Source of the DNA: Streptomyces sp. AP-93 | GTDB taxonomy: Bacteria; Actinomycetota; Actinomycetes; Streptomycetales; Streptomycetaceae | Assembly: GCF_022808175.1 (NCBI RefSeq) | Contig: NZ_JALGBX010000013.1 | Coordinates: 124,001 to 188,000, forward strand | Direction of reading: 5' to 3' | Length of the DNA stretch: 64,000 nt | In this document: in pieces, positions 27,701 to 34,865 of the stretch | How the letters are laid out: every line of letters starts with the position of its first letter | Position numbering within the stretch: position 1 is the stretch's first letter | Notes under the pieces: model-generated | The model's database searches: none | What the model was told of the DNA's origin: nothing | Seen by the model: only the letters and a program-made list of their open reading frames with translations | Position numbers and translations under genes: made by a program

Positions 27701-28738
27701 CGCACGGACCTGAGGCGCAACGCCGTCGACGTGACCGTGCTGCACGGCGGCCTCGCCCGTCTCGCGGACCTGGCGGACGCCGAGCGGCGGCGGGCGGCGC
27801 GGCTCGAACAGCGCATCGCCCGGCTCGGCGAACTGGCCGAGGATGCCGCGGGCGGTGCGCGTACGGGCCGGGACCTCGTCGCCGCGGCGGTGCAGGACGC
27901 CCGGCAGTCGGCTCGGGAGTTCACCGCCGGACTCGTGGACGCGGCCCTGGCCCCCGGGCTGGACCATCCGACCCGGAAGACACGTGGCGCCCGGCTCGAC
28001 CACTGGTCCGCCGACCCGGAGTTCACCACCCTCTGGGCCGAGACCCGCGCCGAGGCAGTCGCGCGGGCCGGGGAGTGGCTCGCCGACGTCCGTGGCGCCC
28101 TGCGGCGCCGGCTGACGTCGAAGCGCTTCGTCCTCGCCTTTCCCGAAGGACTGCCGGCGACCGACACCGCCGTCCTCGACACGATGACGCCGGACGCCAC
28201 GGACAGCGATGCCCTGCTGCGCGACACCGCCGTCGCCGCCGGCAGCCTGGCCGAGCTGAATCCGGACGACCTGTCCGCCTTCGGTGAGCACCTCGGCGTG
28301 TTGATCGACCACGACCAGGCCGTGGCGATCCTGGACGGCCTGGCAGCGGGCAGCGGCTTTCTGAAGATCTTGAACTCCATCAGCAGGATCGCCAAGCTCA
28401 TGTCGGTGGCCGAGGAGGAGCAGCAGGCCGACGCAGCCCGTAAAGCACTGCTCGCGGCCGTGGGCGCCTCCGCCGACACCTGGGCGACGGGAGTGCGCGG
28501 CGGGCTCTCCCCGGTCGAGGCGATCTGCGGCCGCCTCGACGCCCTGGCCATGCGCTACACCGATCGTCAGAACGCCGCGCTGGACGAACTGGGCGGCGTA
28601 CGAGAACGCCTGCGGGTGTACGAGGCGGCAGCCGACGGAGCCACCACCAGGCTCGGGATACCCGCCCTGCCGGCACAGCGCCGAGGCAGCTCCGTCCCCG
28701 CCCCCACCCCGTACCCCTCCCACCGGAAGGGCCTGTGA
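24749..28738 (+). CDS. Giant protein with two dynamin-like GTPase domains and a membrane hairpin
   Basis: A protein of 1329 residues from ATG at 24749. Domain 1: P-loop GRTNCGKS (83-90), G3 DTPG (127-130) and a degenerate G4 (NVRN instead of NKxD). Domain 2: P-loop GATNSGKS (777-784), G3 DTPG (825-828) and a proper G4 NKID (890-893). Between them lies long helical sequence with a hydrophobic hairpin (about 528-565, GGILGPVLTAAVVFHFWNPVGWVAAG). The C-terminal 400 residues are helical. The G1/DTPG/helical/hairpin plan resembles bacterial dynamin-like proteins, many of which are paired or fused and act on membranes; this assignment is inference from motifs. An upstream in-frame extension to 24569 is Arg-rich shadow sequence. 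The next GTPase gene overlaps by one base. Confidence 0.82.
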   Translation: MGETGLAAAAERAVADSAPMVERLRTLTSELAKELAPPERAGEDSSGLLAEERAVRERAVAAVQELAVSRLESMDTFNVVLFGRTNCGKSTLVEALTGGTGSRISTGDIDYTTTVDVAAWQGLRVYDTPGTNGWRADGANQGLEEAARRAVLAADVVLLCFDTLHQLEGEFAKVAEWVLAYGKPAIAVLNVRNRYWRDPAQVPSGDRRSQLSVKVAEHASNIREHLGVHGLARVPLVAISAQRAVAARGAQDYQGPDRDTIALLRDLSGELVRRSGRDLPYRDGRELLLAWSNLPALETLLAAAVTEGAQDLRLGALTGRLTGALTEVAGELARVLTRPAVSYGEQYEEGLEELLTALGRPPAPRPAAAEAAAEAGTGAAAGRNTEFRALATALRELERLRGSRFEATSTGEVRGYLKHRLAARTAPLRTEAENRAEELVESGFRDRREISDEEFSRTVMSVQTVTDAVDAVVAQFETHLLARLSLTAAEARANLKAVAVPTVRVVGDAGSGMRRMGFWSGGVSAAGGILGPVLTAAVVFHFWNPVGWVAAGVAVANSLAYVGGRLLSRFGLGRAARQREAARIESRQEARRAVRGYFADIEAHVLAHGEQRVHDTLLRAAPPLVTEALALRRIAADAARDSERLLRAAAGLPQTREPAGVLREAMGRIEYERDVVDAPDRYWLGSSWCGDPYNLAEPASEEPAGGRSRSTPRFTESLFMRLRSAFSVRSLVPAPGSGRQWLGLLHQELDGTAEAAALLAELDALAADLRPRVVVAGATNSGKSAFVRRLLTESGLPVSDALRSAPGPVTATAAAYEWEGMLLVDTPGFQSGIEPHTAAAVAALADAATVFYLVGPDLVTGDRADLALLLCGNPEEGRAAKADRVVFVINKIDQLAPDPRLGRVFRTMVEGRESALRLYLDRFPSSGPKGPRTCTDAARPGSPGHQIVSMAAAPGELRYDTARDHDAFRDWDGFRDFAAQIRGLRTDLRRNAVDVTVLHGGLARLADLADAERRRAARLEQRIARLGELAEDAAGGARTGRDLVAAAVQDARQSAREFTAGLVDAALAPGLDHPTRKTRGARLDHWSADPEFTTLWAETRAEAVARAGEWLADVRGALRRRLTSKRFVLAFPEGLPATDTAVLDTMTPDATDSDALLRDTAVAAGSLAELNPDDLSAFGEHLGVLIDHDQAVAILDGLAAGSGFLKILNSISRIAKLMSVAEEEQQADAARKALLAAVGASADTWATGVRGGLSPVEAICGRLDALAMRYTDRQNAALDELGGVRERLRVYEAAADGATTRLGIPALPAQRRGSSVPAPTPYPSHRKGL

Positions 28739-30741
28739 TGACAGCGGAGACACCGCCGGGGCACCGGAACGACGGCACCGGGGCCGGGCGCGGGCCCGGC
28801 GCGGAAGCCGGCGGCGACTGGATCACGCGGATCCGCTCGGCGTACCGGGCGGCCGTCGGTGACATCGCGGGCGACCTCGCGGACGCCGTCTGGGCGGAGG
28901 CGGCAGGGCGGACCGAGCCCACGGTGGTGCTGTTCGGCACCCAGAACTCGGGCAAGACCACCCTGCTGCGCCGCCTCCTGGTCGAGGACGGGGCGGACGT
29001 TCCCACCTGGGCCGTGGTGAGCGCACGCAAGGAGACCTACCAGAACGCCGAGGCGTGGTCGGCCCGGCTGCGCTACCTGGACACCCCTGGCATCGGTGCG
29101 GGAGACAGCAGCCACGCCGAACGGGCCGCCCAGGCCGTGCTGACGGCCGACGCCGTTCTGCTCGTGCTCGACCAGGTGCCCGGCGGAACATCCGAGGGAG
29201 ACCTGCTCGCCCTGGTCAGCGGCAGGTTCGTGGACCCCGCCCGGCCGCACCCCTTTCCTCCCGGAGCCCTGCTGCTGGCCCTGACGAAGAGCGATGACCG
29301 CGGCCGTCTCCCCGGCACCCCCGGCTTCGGCGAACTGGCCGCGACGCTCCGCGCGTCCGTACGGGACAAGCTCCGCGCCGTCCGCAGCCCCGAGCCCCTG
29401 CCCGCGATCCACTTCATCACCGCGGACCCGGGAGGCATGACCTCCGACCTGCGAACGGATCAGCTCAGAAAGGCCCACTACGCGACCTCGCGCGACTGGG
29501 ACGGCATCGCCGGGCTCCGCGACGACCTCGCAGGGCTCGCGGTCCGCACCCCGGAACTGCGCGCGGCCGCCGGAGTCCGCTACTGGAGTGCCTGCTCCCG
29601 CCACGCCATCGACGAGACGCGGCGCGGGCTCGACGAACTCGGCGCGGTGATCGAAGGCGGCGAACTCCGCAGGCAGCGCTACGTCTTGCTGGAGAGCGAG
29701 TTGGAGGCACTGCGGGGCGAGGCCGTCGCGGAACTGCGCGCACTGATGGGTGAACGGCTGCGCACGCTGCCCGAAGTCCTCCCCACCGACGTGACCGACG
29801 AGAGGCTGAGCAGCACCGCCCTCGAGCGGATCGCGCAGATCGCACGAGCGTGGGACGGCAGATGGACGACGAAACTCCGCCGCCTCGGCCAGCGGGTCGA
29901 GCAGGCCCAGGAGACCTCGCGCTCCCAGCCGGGAAGCCAGGCCTTCCTGGCCTACGCCGACGACGTCGCCGAGATACTCGCCCGAACGGAGGATGGCCGC
30001 GCCCCGGCCGCGGGGGGCAGCGCCGGTCGGAACGACCAGGCCGTCTGGCTGAACCTCGCGTCGATCAACGCGGCCATCCAGCAGCTGACCGCCCGCAAGG
30101 TCGAACGGGCCCACGACGACGCACTGCGCACGGCGCACCAGCAGGTGACCGCCTTCCTCGACGCACACCGGGGGAAGGGGGCGACCACCCGGTCCGACCA
30201 GTCAGCCGCATCCGACGGCCATGGCGCTCCGGACGGCCGCCCCGGCCCCACGCCGAGCCCGGCGGAGCCGGGACGACCGGAGTGGAACGACCAGACCCCG
30301 GCCTCCGATTCCGGCAGCGTGCGCACGCTCGACGAGGGCTCCCCGGGCGGGCCCGACACCTCCTCGGCGGGAGCGCCCGCGGGGAGCGATCCGCCGGCGC
30401 TCCCCACCGGCGGGCACGACCACTTCGCAGCCTCCTTGGCGGGACCCGTGACGCAGAGCCTCACGACCCTCTACCAGTTGTGGCGCGTCCACCACAATGA
30501 GAAGCAGGACCAGGTCCGGTCCAACGAACAGGCGGCGCTGCGCCGACGGATCGGGACGCTCGCAGACGACCTCGCCGCCGTCGCCGAGACCGACTGGCTG
30601 CTCGAGGCCGACGGGCTCGCCGAGACCGTAAAGGCGCAGCAGACGCCCGACGCCCTCCTCGCACCGGTCCGCGACCGGCACGCCCGGCTGACCGAGGCCA
30701 CCGACCAGCTGGAGGACCTTCTCGCCCGGGCACCCCGATGA
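28738..30741 (+). CDS. Dynamin-like/TRAFAC GTPase, partner of the dual-GTPase protein
   Basis: A protein of 667 residues. G1 is GTQNSGKT (67-74), G3 is DTPG (115-118) and G4 is TKSD (183-186), all intact. A helical region (about 260-470) follows, then a Pro/Gly/Ser-rich disordered linker (about 480-565) and a C-terminal helical/coiled segment. The ATG at 28738 shares its A with the previous stop; a GTG one codon earlier is also possible. Its G1 is close in type to domain 2 of the upstream protein, so the two may form a hetero-oligomer as in paired bacterial dynamins. The TIR gene that follows overlaps by ATGA. Confidence 0.83.
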   Translation: MTAETPPGHRNDGTGAGRGPGAEAGGDWITRIRSAYRAAVGDIAGDLADAVWAEAAGRTEPTVVLFGTQNSGKTTLLRRLLVEDGADVPTWAVVSARKETYQNAEAWSARLRYLDTPGIGAGDSSHAERAAQAVLTADAVLLVLDQVPGGTSEGDLLALVSGRFVDPARPHPFPPGALLLALTKSDDRGRLPGTPGFGELAATLRASVRDKLRAVRSPEPLPAIHFITADPGGMTSDLRTDQLRKAHYATSRDWDGIAGLRDDLAGLAVRTPELRAAAGVRYWSACSRHAIDETRRGLDELGAVIEGGELRRQRYVLLESELEALRGEAVAELRALMGERLRTLPEVLPTDVTDERLSSTALERIAQIARAWDGRWTTKLRRLGQRVEQAQETSRSQPGSQAFLAYADDVAEILARTEDGRAPAAGGSAGRNDQAVWLNLASINAAIQQLTARKVERAHDDALRTAHQQVTAFLDAHRGKGATTRSDQSAASDGHGAPDGRPGPTPSPAEPGRPEWNDQTPASDSGSVRTLDEGSPGGPDTSSAGAPAGSDPPALPTGGHDHFAASLAGPVTQSLTTLYQLWRVHHNEKQDQVRSNEQAALRRRIGTLADDLAAVAETDWLLEADGLAETVKAQQTPDALLAPVRDRHARLTEATDQLEDLLARAPR

Positions 30742-31766
30742 CCTCGGTGGCGGATCCGCCCGCACCGCCCCGGGTCTTCCTCTGCCATGCCACGGCGGAC
30801 CGCGCCTTCGCCGAGAGCCTGGGGCGGGGACTCGCAGCGAACGGAGTCGTGACCTGGGCGGACTTCTGGGAGGTCAGGTACGGCGACAGCCTGGGCCGAA
30901 AGCTCTATGTCGAAGGGATAGCAGGCGCCGACGCGTTCGTCCTCGTCCACTCACCGCAATGGGCCCACGACCCGTGGCTGGCCGATCAGTTGGACAGCAT
31001 GACGGTGCGCCGCATCGAAAGTGGATGCCGCCTCGTACCCGTGCTGCTGGACAGCGCCCCCGCGCCGGCGCCCCTCGCCCACCTGCACCCCCTCAGAACA
31101 GGGCGCTCGGAACCGGAAGCCCTGCGGGCGGCTGTGGAGATCGCCCGGACGCTCTACGGGATCAACGACCGGCCCCCGGTCCTCACACCGTCGTGGCTCC
31201 ACGGCACCGAAGGGCACGGGCCGGCGGTCCGTACGCCGCCCCCCGCCCAGAACGAAACCCCGTCGCCTCCACCCTTCCCCGGTCTGCCCGAGGACCACCT
31301 CACACTGTTGCGCCTGCTGCTCCACCAGGCCCTGGAGGTCGGCGAACTCGGCCCGCTGCCCTGGTCGGAGGAGGTTTCGACGGGGAGCGGGGTTCCACCA
31401 CGGCCCGGTGAACGCGAGGGGGCCCTGGGCGCCCTGGAAGCGGCGGGCCTGGTCTCCGTAACCCGGCATCGCGGCCGGATCCTCTGGTGTGAGCTGACTC
31501 CCCAGGGCTATCACCGGGCGGTCCCCTCGGTCGTGCCGGACCTGGACGCCGTACGGCGACGGGTGATCGAGCGTCTGGCCGGCCACCGACCGGAGGACCC
31601 CGCCCTCCGGGACACCGACCTGGCCACGGCGGCCGACGCCCCTCTGCTCGTGGTCCGCCAGCAGTTGGAGGAGCTCGTCGCGGACCGGCGCGTCACGCTG
31701 CTCCGGCCGCGCGGAGGACTGCTGCTGACAGGGGTGGACCCGGCGCCGCGAGCACGGCCGACGTGA
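30738..31766 (+). CDS. TIR-domain protein with C-terminal winged-helix-like region; catalytic Glu absent
   Basis: A 342-residue protein, ATGA-coupled to the GTPase gene. Residues 11-110 form a TIR (TIR_2/SEFIR-like) fold: RVFLCHATADRAFAESL, then VTWADFWEVRYGDSL, then FVLVHSPQWAHDPWLADQL. NADase TIR domains carry Glu four residues after the conserved Trp; here Trp80 is followed by Asp83 and Gln84, so NAD cleavage is doubtful and an adaptor role is likelier. Residues 185-265 and 270-335 look like two winged-helix units (LEAAGLVSVTRHRGRILWCELTPQGY; LVVRQQLEELVADRRVTLLRPRG). Membership of the GTPase operon is clear; biochemical function is inferred. Confidence 0.82.
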   Translation: MTSVADPPAPPRVFLCHATADRAFAESLGRGLAANGVVTWADFWEVRYGDSLGRKLYVEGIAGADAFVLVHSPQWAHDPWLADQLDSMTVRRIESGCRLVPVLLDSAPAPAPLAHLHPLRTGRSEPEALRAAVEIARTLYGINDRPPVLTPSWLHGTEGHGPAVRTPPPAQNETPSPPPFPGLPEDHLTLLRLLLHQALEVGELGPLPWSEEVSTGSGVPPRPGEREGALGALEAAGLVSVTRHRGRILWCELTPQGYHRAVPSVVPDLDAVRRRVIERLAGHRPEDPALRDTDLATAADAPLLVVRQQLEELVADRRVTLLRPRGGLLLTGVDPAPRARPT

Positions 31767-31777
31767 ACCACCGCTTC

Positions 31778-31812
31778 GATCGCAGGCCCGCGCAGTAGGG
31801 TGATCGCAGGCC
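31778..31812. promoter_or_regulatory. Direct repeat and possible promoter ahead of the TIR-glycosyltransferase gene
   Basis: GATCGCAGGCC occurs at 31778-31788 and 31802-31812, 24 bases apart, with TAGGGT (31796-31801, fitting a TANNNT -10 box) between. The 65-bp gap may hold an internal promoter with a two-site regulator element. Confidence 0.4.
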
Positions 31813-31831
31813 GGGGGAGGGGCGGGGCGCG

Positions 31832-34000
31832 ATGCGCGTAGTGATCAACCATGTAGGACGGGACCGCAGTTGGGCCGAATGGATCGCCTGGGAGCTCCGG
31901 CGCGCCGGACACCGTGTGGTGTCCGATCCATGGGACTGGTCCACCAAGCTCGTCACTGACCGGCTGGACGCCGACGCGGGCTCGGACACCATCGTGGTGC
32001 AGCTGGTGTCCCCCTCGTACCTGGACAACGCGTGGACCGCGGAGGAATGGTCCGCCGCGGTCGGTGACGTCGACCGACTGGTGCCCATGCTCGTGGAGCC
32101 GGTGGCGAACCACCTGCTGCCCCCCGCCCTGGCGGCACGCCCGCTACTCCCGCTGTACGCGGAAGGGGAACGCGCCGCCGTCCAGTCCCTCCTGGCGGCG
32201 GTCGACAGCGCCGCCCACCGGCTCCTCCCTCCGGACGACGCGCCGGCCGAAGGCGATCCGGGGCCTTCGGGAGCGCCGCCGCGCCACCCGGCCGCCGCGT
32301 CCCCCGCGCTGTCCAATCTCGCCCGGGCCGAGAACGCGGACTTCGGACGGGAGGCCCTGTTCCGGATGCTGCGGGAGAAACTGCTCAGCCGGGGTGGCGC
32401 CCCGGTCGACGCCGCGACGGGGGCCGACGGCATCGGCGCCGAGGAAGTGGCCCGCGAGTACGCCCGGCGCTTCGGCTCGCAGTACGACCTCGTGTGGCGG
32501 GTGCCGGCGACCGACAGGGCATCGTTGCAGACCGCGTACGCCCAACTCGCCGACTTCCTCGGCGTTCCCTCCGGCGAGCGCGGTGACCGGGCGGCGGATC
32601 TCCTCGCCCATCTCGTCCGACGTGACCGCTGGCTCCTCGTCCTGGCAGAGGCGGCGGCGCCCGCGGCGTTCTACCGGCTGCTGCCGCCCCGGTCGGGCCA
32701 TACCCTGATCCTGTCGGCCGACGCCGCATGGACGGAGGTCTACTCCCGACGCCGCGACCAGCCCCTGTCGATTCCCGAACCGCCCACGCCCAAGCGGATC
32801 CTGGCGGTGGCGACCGAATGGTCCTCCCGGCGCGGCGGTCTGAGCACCTTCAACCGCCGGCTCTGCCGCGGCCTCGCGGCCGCCGGAGCCACGGTGTACT
32901 GCCTGGTGCCCAGAGCCGACGACGAGGAACGCGAAGACGCCCGGAGGTCGCACGTGACCTTGCTGGAGGCAGAGCACGGGCGGGGGCCCGCATGGGCGGG
33001 GGAGTGGGCGCTGTTCCGCAAGCCGTGCGAACAGGTGCTGCCGCTGCCGCCGGACGTGGTCATCGGGCACGGCCGGATCACCGGGAGGGCGGCCCAGATC
33101 CTGGCCGACGACCACTACCCGCGCGCGGCCCGCGTGCACATCCTGCACATGGATCCGGACGATCTGGAATGGCTCAAGGACCACCGCGCGGGGCAGGCCG
33201 CCCTGATCGCCGCCGAGCGAAACAGCATGGAGGTGGCTCTTGGCGACAGCGCCGACCATCCTTTCGCCGTAGGCAGGGTGCTGTGGAACAGCTACGCGGC
33301 GGACTTCTCCGACCGGCCCCTGAACGAGCTGGTACCGGGCTTCGACGGGCCCGAGTCGGCACTTTCCGACCTGCTGACCGCCCCGCCCGAACCGCGGCTT
33401 CCGCCGCAGGGAAGCCCCCGCGTCCTGGTCCTCGGACGGACCGAGGACGTGAAGGTCAAGGGGCTGGACACGGCATCGGCGGCGCTGTCGCTGCTCGTGC
33501 GGCGGTGCGAGCGGCTCGCGGACACCCGGCTCATCGTCAGAGGGGTTTCCGCGGACGGGGACGCGGTGAAGCGGCTCAAGGAACTGCTGGAGACGGAGAA
33601 CTCTCTGGGGAGACACCTCGTGATCCGACCGTTCAGTACGGACGCCCGCGAGCGCGCCAAGGACCTGAGCGGGGCGAGTCTCCTGGTGCTCCCCTCCCGT
33701 GCGGAGGCGTTCGGCCTGTCCGCCGCCGAGGCCATCGCCGCCGGTACTCCCACCCTGGTGAGCAGTACGAGCGGAGTCGCCGCGCTGCTGACGGAGGTCC
33801 TGGGTGTGCGGCGTGCCGCCGACTTCGTCGTGCGCACCCGTGACGACGGCGAGGACGCCGCACGATGGAGCGAGGCCATGGAGGCCGTGCTCAGCGACCG
33901 CCAGGAGGCATTCCGGCGCGCCGCGGACCTACGGGCGATCCTCCAGGAGGCCTACTCGTGGAGCGGAACGGCGGCCAAGCTCCTGGCCGCACTGGCCTGA
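31832..34000 (+). CDS. TIR - degenerate NB-ARC - GT4 glycosyltransferase fusion
   Basis: A 722-residue protein with a strong GGGGGAGGGG site. Residues 1-125: TIR domain (MRVVINHVG, DPWDW, SPSYLDNAWTAEEW) with the NADase-type Glu present as Glu72, four after Trp68. Residues 168-305 align by eye with an NB-ARC core of the kind found in Streptomyces TIR-NB-ARC-TPR proteins (ADFGREALF, AREYARRFGSQYDLVWRVPA, RDRWLLV, SGHTLILSADAAW), but the P-loop reads GADGIGAEE (Lys and Thr lost) and Walker B has Ala272 for Asp. Residues 320-722: GT-B glycosyltransferase family 4 (WSSRRGGLSTFNRRLCRGL; EX7E motif Glu625/Glu633 in PSRAEAFGLSAAEAIAAG). It joins an immune-type effector/adaptor to a sugar-transfer enzyme. 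Confidence 0.85.
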   Translation: MRVVINHVGRDRSWAEWIAWELRRAGHRVVSDPWDWSTKLVTDRLDADAGSDTIVVQLVSPSYLDNAWTAEEWSAAVGDVDRLVPMLVEPVANHLLPPALAARPLLPLYAEGERAAVQSLLAAVDSAAHRLLPPDDAPAEGDPGPSGAPPRHPAAASPALSNLARAENADFGREALFRMLREKLLSRGGAPVDAATGADGIGAEEVAREYARRFGSQYDLVWRVPATDRASLQTAYAQLADFLGVPSGERGDRAADLLAHLVRRDRWLLVLAEAAAPAAFYRLLPPRSGHTLILSADAAWTEVYSRRRDQPLSIPEPPTPKRILAVATEWSSRRGGLSTFNRRLCRGLAAAGATVYCLVPRADDEEREDARRSHVTLLEAEHGRGPAWAGEWALFRKPCEQVLPLPPDVVIGHGRITGRAAQILADDHYPRAARVHILHMDPDDLEWLKDHRAGQAALIAAERNSMEVALGDSADHPFAVGRVLWNSYAADFSDRPLNELVPGFDGPESALSDLLTAPPEPRLPPQGSPRVLVLGRTEDVKVKGLDTASAALSLLVRRCERLADTRLIVRGVSADGDAVKRLKELLETENSLGRHLVIRPFSTDARERAKDLSGASLLVLPSRAEAFGLSAAEAIAAGTPTLVSSTSGVAALLTEVLGVRRAADFVVRTRDDGEDAARWSEAMEAVLSDRQEAFRRAADLRAILQEAYSWSGTAAKLLAALA

Positions 34001-34166
34001 CCGGCAGCCCCACGCCGTGGTACGCGTACGGGCCGACCACGGTCGCTCCGAGGGCGTTGTGGCGGCGGCACCGTCCCGGGGGCTCGAGGCGGAACCGGGC
34101 GAATGCCCCACGGGCCGGGCCGACGGAGCATACGATTCCGGCACGAGCCGCGCCCTGGGGGGAACC

Positions 34167-34865
34167 GTGGATCCATTGCACGCGCAGGAGGCGGCCGCCC
34201 CCATCAGGGTGGCCGCGGTCGACGACCATCCCATCGTCCTGGTCGGCCTGCGCGCGTCGTTGGCCGACACCACGCCCGACATCGCGCTGGTGGCGATCGC
34301 GGAGGACGTGGACTCCCTCCTCGCCCAGGAGGACGGAGCCACCGCTTCCGTGGTCCTGCTCGACCTGCGGCTGCGCGACGACAGTGACATCGGCGAGAAC
34401 GTGCGACGGATCCGGGCCACCGGCGCCCGCGTGCTCGCCTACACCACCGAGCAACGGCCCGCCCTGATCCGCAGGGCGCTCGACGCGGGCGCCCTGGGGC
34501 TGGTCCTCAAAGAGGATCCGCAGACCAGGCTCGCCGAGGCCGTCCGCGCCGCACACGCCGGCGAGGCGTACGTGTCCAGCCGGCTCGCCCACCAGATCGT
34601 CACCGACCCGCGCGGGGGCATCCGGCTCTCCCGGCAACAGCACCGGGTGCTGGAGCTGATAGCGCGGGGCCTGCCCCACGGACAGATAGCCAAGCTCCTG
34701 CACGTCACCGAAGACACCGTCCGCACGCACCGCAAGCGGGCCATCGAGGCCTACACGGACGCCGGCGACGGTCTCCTCGGGACGAACACCGAGATCGTCT
34801 GGCGGGCCGTCGCCGACGGCCACATCGACATCGGCCCGGAGCGGCCCGACACCCCGGGGCGATGA
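34167..34865 (+). CDS. LuxR/NarL family response regulator
   Basis: A protein of 232 residues from GTG at 34167, preceded by GGGGGG. The receiver domain has Asp19/Asp20, phosphoacceptor Asp66 (VVLLDLRLRDD), Thr93 and Lys115. The HTH lies near residues 160-205 (LSRQQHRVLELIARGLPHGQIAKLLHVTEDTVRTHRKRAIEAY). A TACGAT at 34131-34136 could be a -10 box for a separate promoter, as the 166-bp gap upstream is otherwise empty. The stop overlaps the kinase gene (ATGA). It is the probable regulator of the GTPase/TIR cluster. Confidence 0.9.
   Translation: MDPLHAQEAAAPIRVAAVDDHPIVLVGLRASLADTTPDIALVAIAEDVDSLLAQEDGATASVVLLDLRLRDDSDIGENVRRIRATGARVLAYTTEQRPALIRRALDAGALGLVLKEDPQTRLAEAVRAAHAGEAYVSSRLAHQIVTDPRGGIRLSRQQHRVLELIARGLPHGQIAKLLHVTEDTVRTHRKRAIEAYTDAGDGLLGTNTEIVWRAVADGHIDIGPERPDTPGR

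Noticed and set aside
24749..30741. Equating the two GTPase genes with the sporulation dynamins DynA/DynB
   Set aside because: The fused 1329-residue length, TIR neighbours and signalling pair do not fit what I know of the dyn locus; kept only as an alternative to test.
31832..34000. Identity as an FxSxx-COOH-system TIR-NB-ARC-TPR protein
   Set aside because: No FxSxx peptide or its radical SAM maturase is adjacent, the NB-ARC motifs are lost, and the C-terminus is a GT4 enzyme rather than TPR repeats.
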